Below are positions 59,987 to 64,000 of a stretch of 64,000 nucleotides of DNA, one piece after another. Source of the stretch: Hydrangea macrophylla. Taxonomy: Eukaryota; Streptophyta; Magnoliopsida; Cornales; Hydrangeaceae. The notes under the pieces are model-generated. The model saw only the letters and a program-made list of their open reading frames with translations. It had not been told where the DNA came from and did no database searches. The DNA is taken from positions 44,665,155-44,729,154 of the forward strand of contig CM066994.1 in NCBI GenBank assembly GCA_033977485.1. Direction: 5' to 3'. A program made the position numbers and the translations under genes. Within the stretch, counting starts at the first letter, position 1; the number at the start of each line of letters is the position of its first letter.

Positions 59987-60564
59987 AAATAAGATGCGTG
60001 TTGATTTCAAAATCCTAATCCTGGCCAGTCAAAATTATGGAGAGAATAAGAGATAGTAAGGTAGAGAAAAAAAAAAGGGGGGGTGGGGGGAAAGAGAAAA
60101 GAAAAGGCAGGGAATAGATAAGATTGAGAATTCTTGAGCACTTCAAAGTAGATCATTAGCACATGAACTATCTCAAGGCATTGTGTTGTTCTAAACAAAG
60201 AAAAGAAATTGGAAATGAAAAGAGAGACTTATCAGTTTCAAGCTCAAACGCTAAGTGAGCCAAAAACAATGCAGGGATATCTTTGAGAAAAATGAATAAA
60301 ATGGCTGATATTACTTTGTGAATATGATAGAGTATGAACAAAACATGATGAGAGTTGTAAAGATTAACTGGCTAGTGAAAAGGTTAAAGAATGAACTGTC
60401 AAATAAAAAAGGAAGAAAATAAAAGAGAACTGAGAAAAAAGGAAAAAGTAGTTCATCATGCTACACAAGGGCTACCACAAGTAACATGCACTCCCTAGAC
60501 CTAAAATGGCAACATGGCTCGAAAAGCCCACCAATTCTTGAAAGCTAATTCTTTCAAGACCTCC

Positions 60565-60720
60565 AGAGTACTTGAACTACGCTCGACCTGATTCCCACTC
60601 GGGGATACGTAGGCAACCTATCTGGTTTGGTCACCACCATCGTCATAATATGGTGTGCCCTTTCAGGCCTTGGCCATATTACCTTGGACCTGATTCCTAT
60701 TCGGGGATAAGTTGAATCCT
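60565..60720 (+). other. Conserved 3' non-coding block of Tat/Ogre elements
   Basis: GAACTACGCTCGACCTGATT, CGGGGATACGTAGGCAACC and GGTTTGGTCACCACC in this order are, from family knowledge, the typical conserved stretch downstream of pol in Tat/Ogre-like elements. A partial second copy (GACCTGATTCCTATTCGGGG) follows at ~60688. It supports the lineage call and shows that pol has been deleted. Confidence 0.65.
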
Positions 60721-60739
60721 TTGCACATATGGTTATGAT

Positions 60740-61510
60740 CTTTTAAAAACTAGGAGCAAACTTGTATTTTCCTAGGACCATATATGTATTGCCAAACTAG
60801 GGGCAAACAAAGTTTGCCAATCATCATTGGGACATCACCCTTCAGCCCATCACATTCATGATGATTACCTCTAAATTGGGAGTAAATGCATTGCAAGCAT
60901 CCTGCACCAACATGTTCTCAAGGCCCTTGGGATGAGCCTATTTGCCCTTAAGACTAGGGGGAAACTTCGTTTGCTGAAAGCCCCATTTTACCCTAGAGGC
61001 GAGCCCCAAGTCTCTTTCAAACTAGGGGCAAACTCTATTTGCCAAATGCAAGTCCTCAAGTCACCAAGTCAGTTTTGAAACGCTTTGAAATGGAGTGTGT
61101 TTTATTCTATAAGCTAAAGCACTTATTTGAAGCACACTCTAGATAGGCAAAGAATTCAATAAAGGGGAAGTTTTTGAAATTTTGATTTATTAGCAAAGTA
61201 CTACCATTTGTCAGATAATGAATAAACGAAAGGTGAGATGATACATTATTCACGATGAAAGCACATTGATTCATAATGAATGTAGAATTTCTGTTAGTCA
61301 TCTTGAGTAACTGGCTTTGTCAGGTCTGTCCTCCTTTGATAAGTCAATAATAGTCTCAAATGTGTGGGTTTAAGATGATGAATAAAGGTTTGAAAAGTCT
61401 CCATAAGCATCCCACGAGCAATGCAAGCAGGAGTTTTAAACACTATCACAACACAATGCTAAAAGTAAAAATATGAGAATGGTCCAAGACTAGGGGCAAA
61501 GGTGACTTCC
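60740..61510 (+). repeat. Dispersed ACTAGGGGCAAA motifs
   Basis: AACTAGGGGCAAAC or a near variant at about 60748, 60795, 60954, 61020 and 61489, usually followed by a short TTTGCC or TTTGCT that can pair with GGCAAA. The G-rich runs resemble polypurine tracts. No gene is seen. Confidence 0.65.
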
Positions 61511-61603
61511 CTCTTTTTGACACAATCATTACGTTCCTTCCAAATGGTCTGCAAGTGCAAAAATCATGCTTTCAAGAGACTACTAGGGCAGCACAGACCC
61601 CGT

Positions 61604-62640
61604 CAGCTCCGTTCAAATTCTTTGAGTCCGTGGACTCCCCATTTTTGTAAAATCAATTCCTTTAAGTCCGAGGACTACCCACTTTTGTAAAATCAATTCT
61701 TTAAGTCCGAGGACTACCCATTTTTAAAAAAATCATTTCTTTGAGTCCGAGGACTACCCATTTTTGTAAAATCATTCCTTTAAGTCCGAGGACTACCCAC
61801 TTTTGTAAAATCAATTCTTTAAGTCCGAGGACTACCCATTTTTTTAAAAATCATTTCTTTGAGTCCGAGGATTACCCATTTTTGTAAAATCATTTCTTTG
61901 AGTCCGAGGACTACCCATTAAAAAAAAACTAACTCTTTGAGTCTGTGTGACTCCATTTGTATAAAAGTAAAAGTTTGTTGGGTTTATATGACTCCGTTTG
62001 TGTAAAAAGTGAATTTGTTGAGTCCGTGTGATTTTGTTTGAATAAAAAATGAAATTTCGAGTCCGCATGACTCCATCTTTGTGAATATATGAAAATTTGA
62101 GTCTGCATGACTCTATTTATATTAAATATGAATTTTCGAGTCCGCGTGACTCTGTTTGTGTAAAATATGAATTTTTTGAGTCCATGTGACTTCGTTTGAA
62201 TAAAGAAATGAAATTTCGAGTCCACATGACTCCGTCTTTGTGAATATATGAAATTTTGAGTCTACATGACTCCGTTTATGTAAAATATGAACTTTCGAGT
62301 CCATGTGACTCCGTTTGTGTAAAATATGAATTTTTGAGTTCCTGTGACTTCGTTTGAATAATGAAATAAAATTTTGAGTCCGCGTGACTCCGACTTTGTG
62401 AAATATGAAATTTCGAGTCTGCGTGACTCCGTCTGTGTAAAATATGAATTTTTGAGTATACGTGACTCCGTCTATGTAAAGTGCAAATTTTGAGTCCAAA
62501 TGACTCCGTGGTTATAAAATGTGAGTTTTCGAGTCCTAGTGACTCCGTTGTTGTGGAAATGCGGGTCCATGGATCCGAATGACTCTTTTGTTTTAAAATG
62601 TGAATTTATTGACTCCTTGTGTAAGAAAATTGAATTTTTG
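61604..62640 (+). repeat. 39-40-bp minisatellite (GTCCGAGGACTACCC to GTCCGCGTGACTCCG)
   Basis: Units start at 61624, 61664, 61703, 61743, 61782, 61821, 61860 and 61900 (39-40 bp period) as GAGTCCGAGGACTACCC plus ATTTTTGTAAAATCATT. From ~61940 they grade into GAGTCCGCGTGACTCCG plus TTTGTGTAAAATATGAATT with the same period. Each unit has an inverted core (GAGTC with GACTC). The long minus-strand ORFs across it are by-products of the period. Confidence 0.92.
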
Positions 62641-63540
62641 GATACACGTGGCTCCCTTTGAATTTGTGAGTCTGCTTAACTCTGAATTGAATTAAATTGA
62701 GTCTAACCGATTCTCAATTTTGGATTTGAATCCATTGAACCCCCGACTTTAGATATTTGAAATAATTTAAGTCCATCCGACTCCCGATTTAGAAATTTGA
62801 AATAATTTGAGTCTGATGTACTAGACTCCGAATGTTTGAAAGTAAATGGAATGAAATTTGTTTGACTAAGAAGGGAATTTGTTGGACTCTCAATTTTAGA
62901 AAATCGAATTAAGTCTGAAGGACTCCGGATTTTTGGAATTAAACTGATTCGAGTCTGACTGACTCCAAATTTTGAATTAAATTGAGTAAAGTCTGTCTGA
63001 CTCCAGGTTTTGTGAAATTGAATTTGTTTCGAATCCAACTGACTCCTGATTTTAGAAATCGAATAGAATTGAGTCTGACTGACTCCCGATTTTGGGAATT
63101 GAATTGAATTGAGTCTAATTGACTCCTGGTTTTGTGGAATTGAATTTGTTTCGAATCCAATCGACTCCTATTTTTAGAAATTTGAAATTCTTTGAGTCTG
63201 ATTGACTCCCAATTTTAGAATTGAGTCTAATTGACTCCTGGTTTTGTGGAATTGAATTTGTTTCGAATCCAATTGACTCCTATTGTTAGAAATTTGAAAT
63301 TCTTTGAGTCTAATTGACTCCCAATTTTAGAACTAAGTCTGATTGACTCCCGATTTTGTGAAATTGAATTTGCTTCGAGTCCAATTGACTCCTATTTTTA
63401 GTATAATTGATTCCTGATTTTAGAAAATTGAATTTATTTGAATCTGATTGACTAAATGATTTTAGAAGGTGAATTTATTTGAAATGAGTTTGATTGACTC
63501 CTGATAAGTGGAATTTGAATTCGAAATTGAGTCAAAGTGA
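62641..63540 (+). repeat. GAGTCTGACTGACTCC minisatellite
   Basis: Units of about 35-60 bp, GAGTCTGATTGACTCCCGATT plus GGAATTGAATT, clearly descended from the array to the left but with a new spacer. A composite of ~108 bp repeats in 63110-63360. Confidence 0.88.
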
Positions 63541-63554
63541 CTCTTGTTTGGGCA

Positions 63555-63895
63555 AATTTTTTATTTGAATCGGCTCTCGCAACATATTTGCGTTAACCCT
63601 CGATCCTCCTAACATATTTGCATTCTCAGTTCTCGCAACAGATTTGCGTTAACCCTCATTTTTGGAATATAAGAGACTTATATTCCCGGTTCTCGCAACA
63701 GATTTGCGTTTACCCTCGTTTTGGAATATAACAGATTTATATTCTCGGATCTCGCAACAGATTTGCGTTTAGGGTTTTGGAATATAACATATTTATATTT
63801 CCGGTTCTCGTAACAGATTTGCGACTACCCTCATTTTGGAATATAACAGATTTATATTCTCGGTTCTCGCAACAGATTTGCGTTTACCCTCGAAA
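63555..63895 (+). repeat. ~53-61-bp minisatellite (TCTCGCAACAGATTTGCG)
   Basis: TTCTCGCAACAGATTTGCGTT plus ACCCTCGTTTTGGAATATAACAGATTTATATTC repeats six times, with cores near 63573, 63636, 63690, 63750, 63807 and 63867. CGCAA and TTGCG in each core are inverted repeats. It is unrelated in sequence to the two arrays before it. Confidence 0.9.
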
Positions 63896-64000
63896 TCAAA
63901 CTAAAAGCATCATGACCCCTATAAGAGATCTTCGCATCAGTCACGGAATTAGGTGATCTTCCCTGACTAACATATCACGTGATTTGCGTCGTATGAAAAC
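63896..64000 (+). other. Tat-like element continuing past the window
   Basis: Non-repetitive sequence after the last minisatellite. The 3' LTR expected for the element has not started by the window end. Confidence 0.4.

Larger units (their letters stand above)
57835..60559 (+). other. Tat-like internal region, no gag-pol visible
   Basis: Where gag-pol would be expected there is only non-coding sequence with short ORFs (58345-58572, 58594-58944) that show no zinc knuckle, protease, RT or integrase motif. It goes directly to sequences normally found 3' of pol, so the element is an internally deleted, non-autonomous form. The longer ORF at 58594 is F/K/S-rich and resembles nothing I know. Confidence 0.6.

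Noticed and set aside
61844..63160. Minus-strand ORFs up to 125 codons with repeating HKRSHMDSK and RESVRLNS type peptides
   Set aside because: Translation of the 39-40-bp minisatellite and its derivative; the peptide repeats follow the DNA period and overlap in different frames.

Overview
The window is repeat-dense nuclear DNA from a flowering plant, probably pericentromeric or other heterochromatin. The evidence is Ty1/copia and Tat/Ogre-type LTR retrotransposons with plant-style primer-binding sites, CACTA-like termini, a PIF/Harbinger-like MITE with a TAA target duplication, and about 31 kb of ~179-bp satellite. I could not fix the species. No intact host gene can be supported. The only coding stretch that does not look like a transposon is a minus-strand exon-like fragment at 275-658.

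Layout. 1-705: exon-like fragment abutting the last ~45 bp of an LTR. 708-7142: a decayed Ty1/copia element (PBS, long leader with a TCGATCGA cluster, gag, protease, integrase, reverse transcriptase, RNase H, polypurine tract, start of the 3' LTR). 7143-7738: CACTA-like end with inverted AAGTGACATAAATA repeats. 8173-8522 and 9786-40554: the satellite, split at 8523-9785 by a MITE that carries a nested inverted-repeat element and a minisatellite. The right edge of the satellite stops at a second, truncated copy of the same MITE (40555-40873), inserted at the same satellite position.

41356-54535: three tandem copies of a ~1.73-kb unit, each with a hairpin-rich CACTA-like end. Copy B is split by a ~1.3-kb solo LTR (44596-45622 and 53145-53432). 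That LTR is itself split by a non-autonomous Sirevirus-like copia element with three LTRs and two internal regions (45623-53139), bounded by AAGAG target duplications. Copy C is cut at 54535 by the 3.2-kb 5' LTR of a Tat/Ogre-like element, whose internal region runs off the window end. Its PBS is continuous with ~50 nt of antisense tRNA-Arg-like sequence. No gag-pol is visible, and it carries three minisatellite arrays (61604-63895).

Order of events from nesting: the 1.73-kb unit was triplicated; the solo-LTR element entered copy B and lost its internal region by LTR recombination; the Sirevirus-like element entered that LTR, and an unequal exchange gave the three-LTR form. Inside the satellite, a 33-bp LTR-like footprint with a 5-bp target duplication was copied with its host monomers and marks recent higher-order amplification. 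About 25.9-34.15 kb has a striking excess of single-base indels, which looks like poorly polished assembly.
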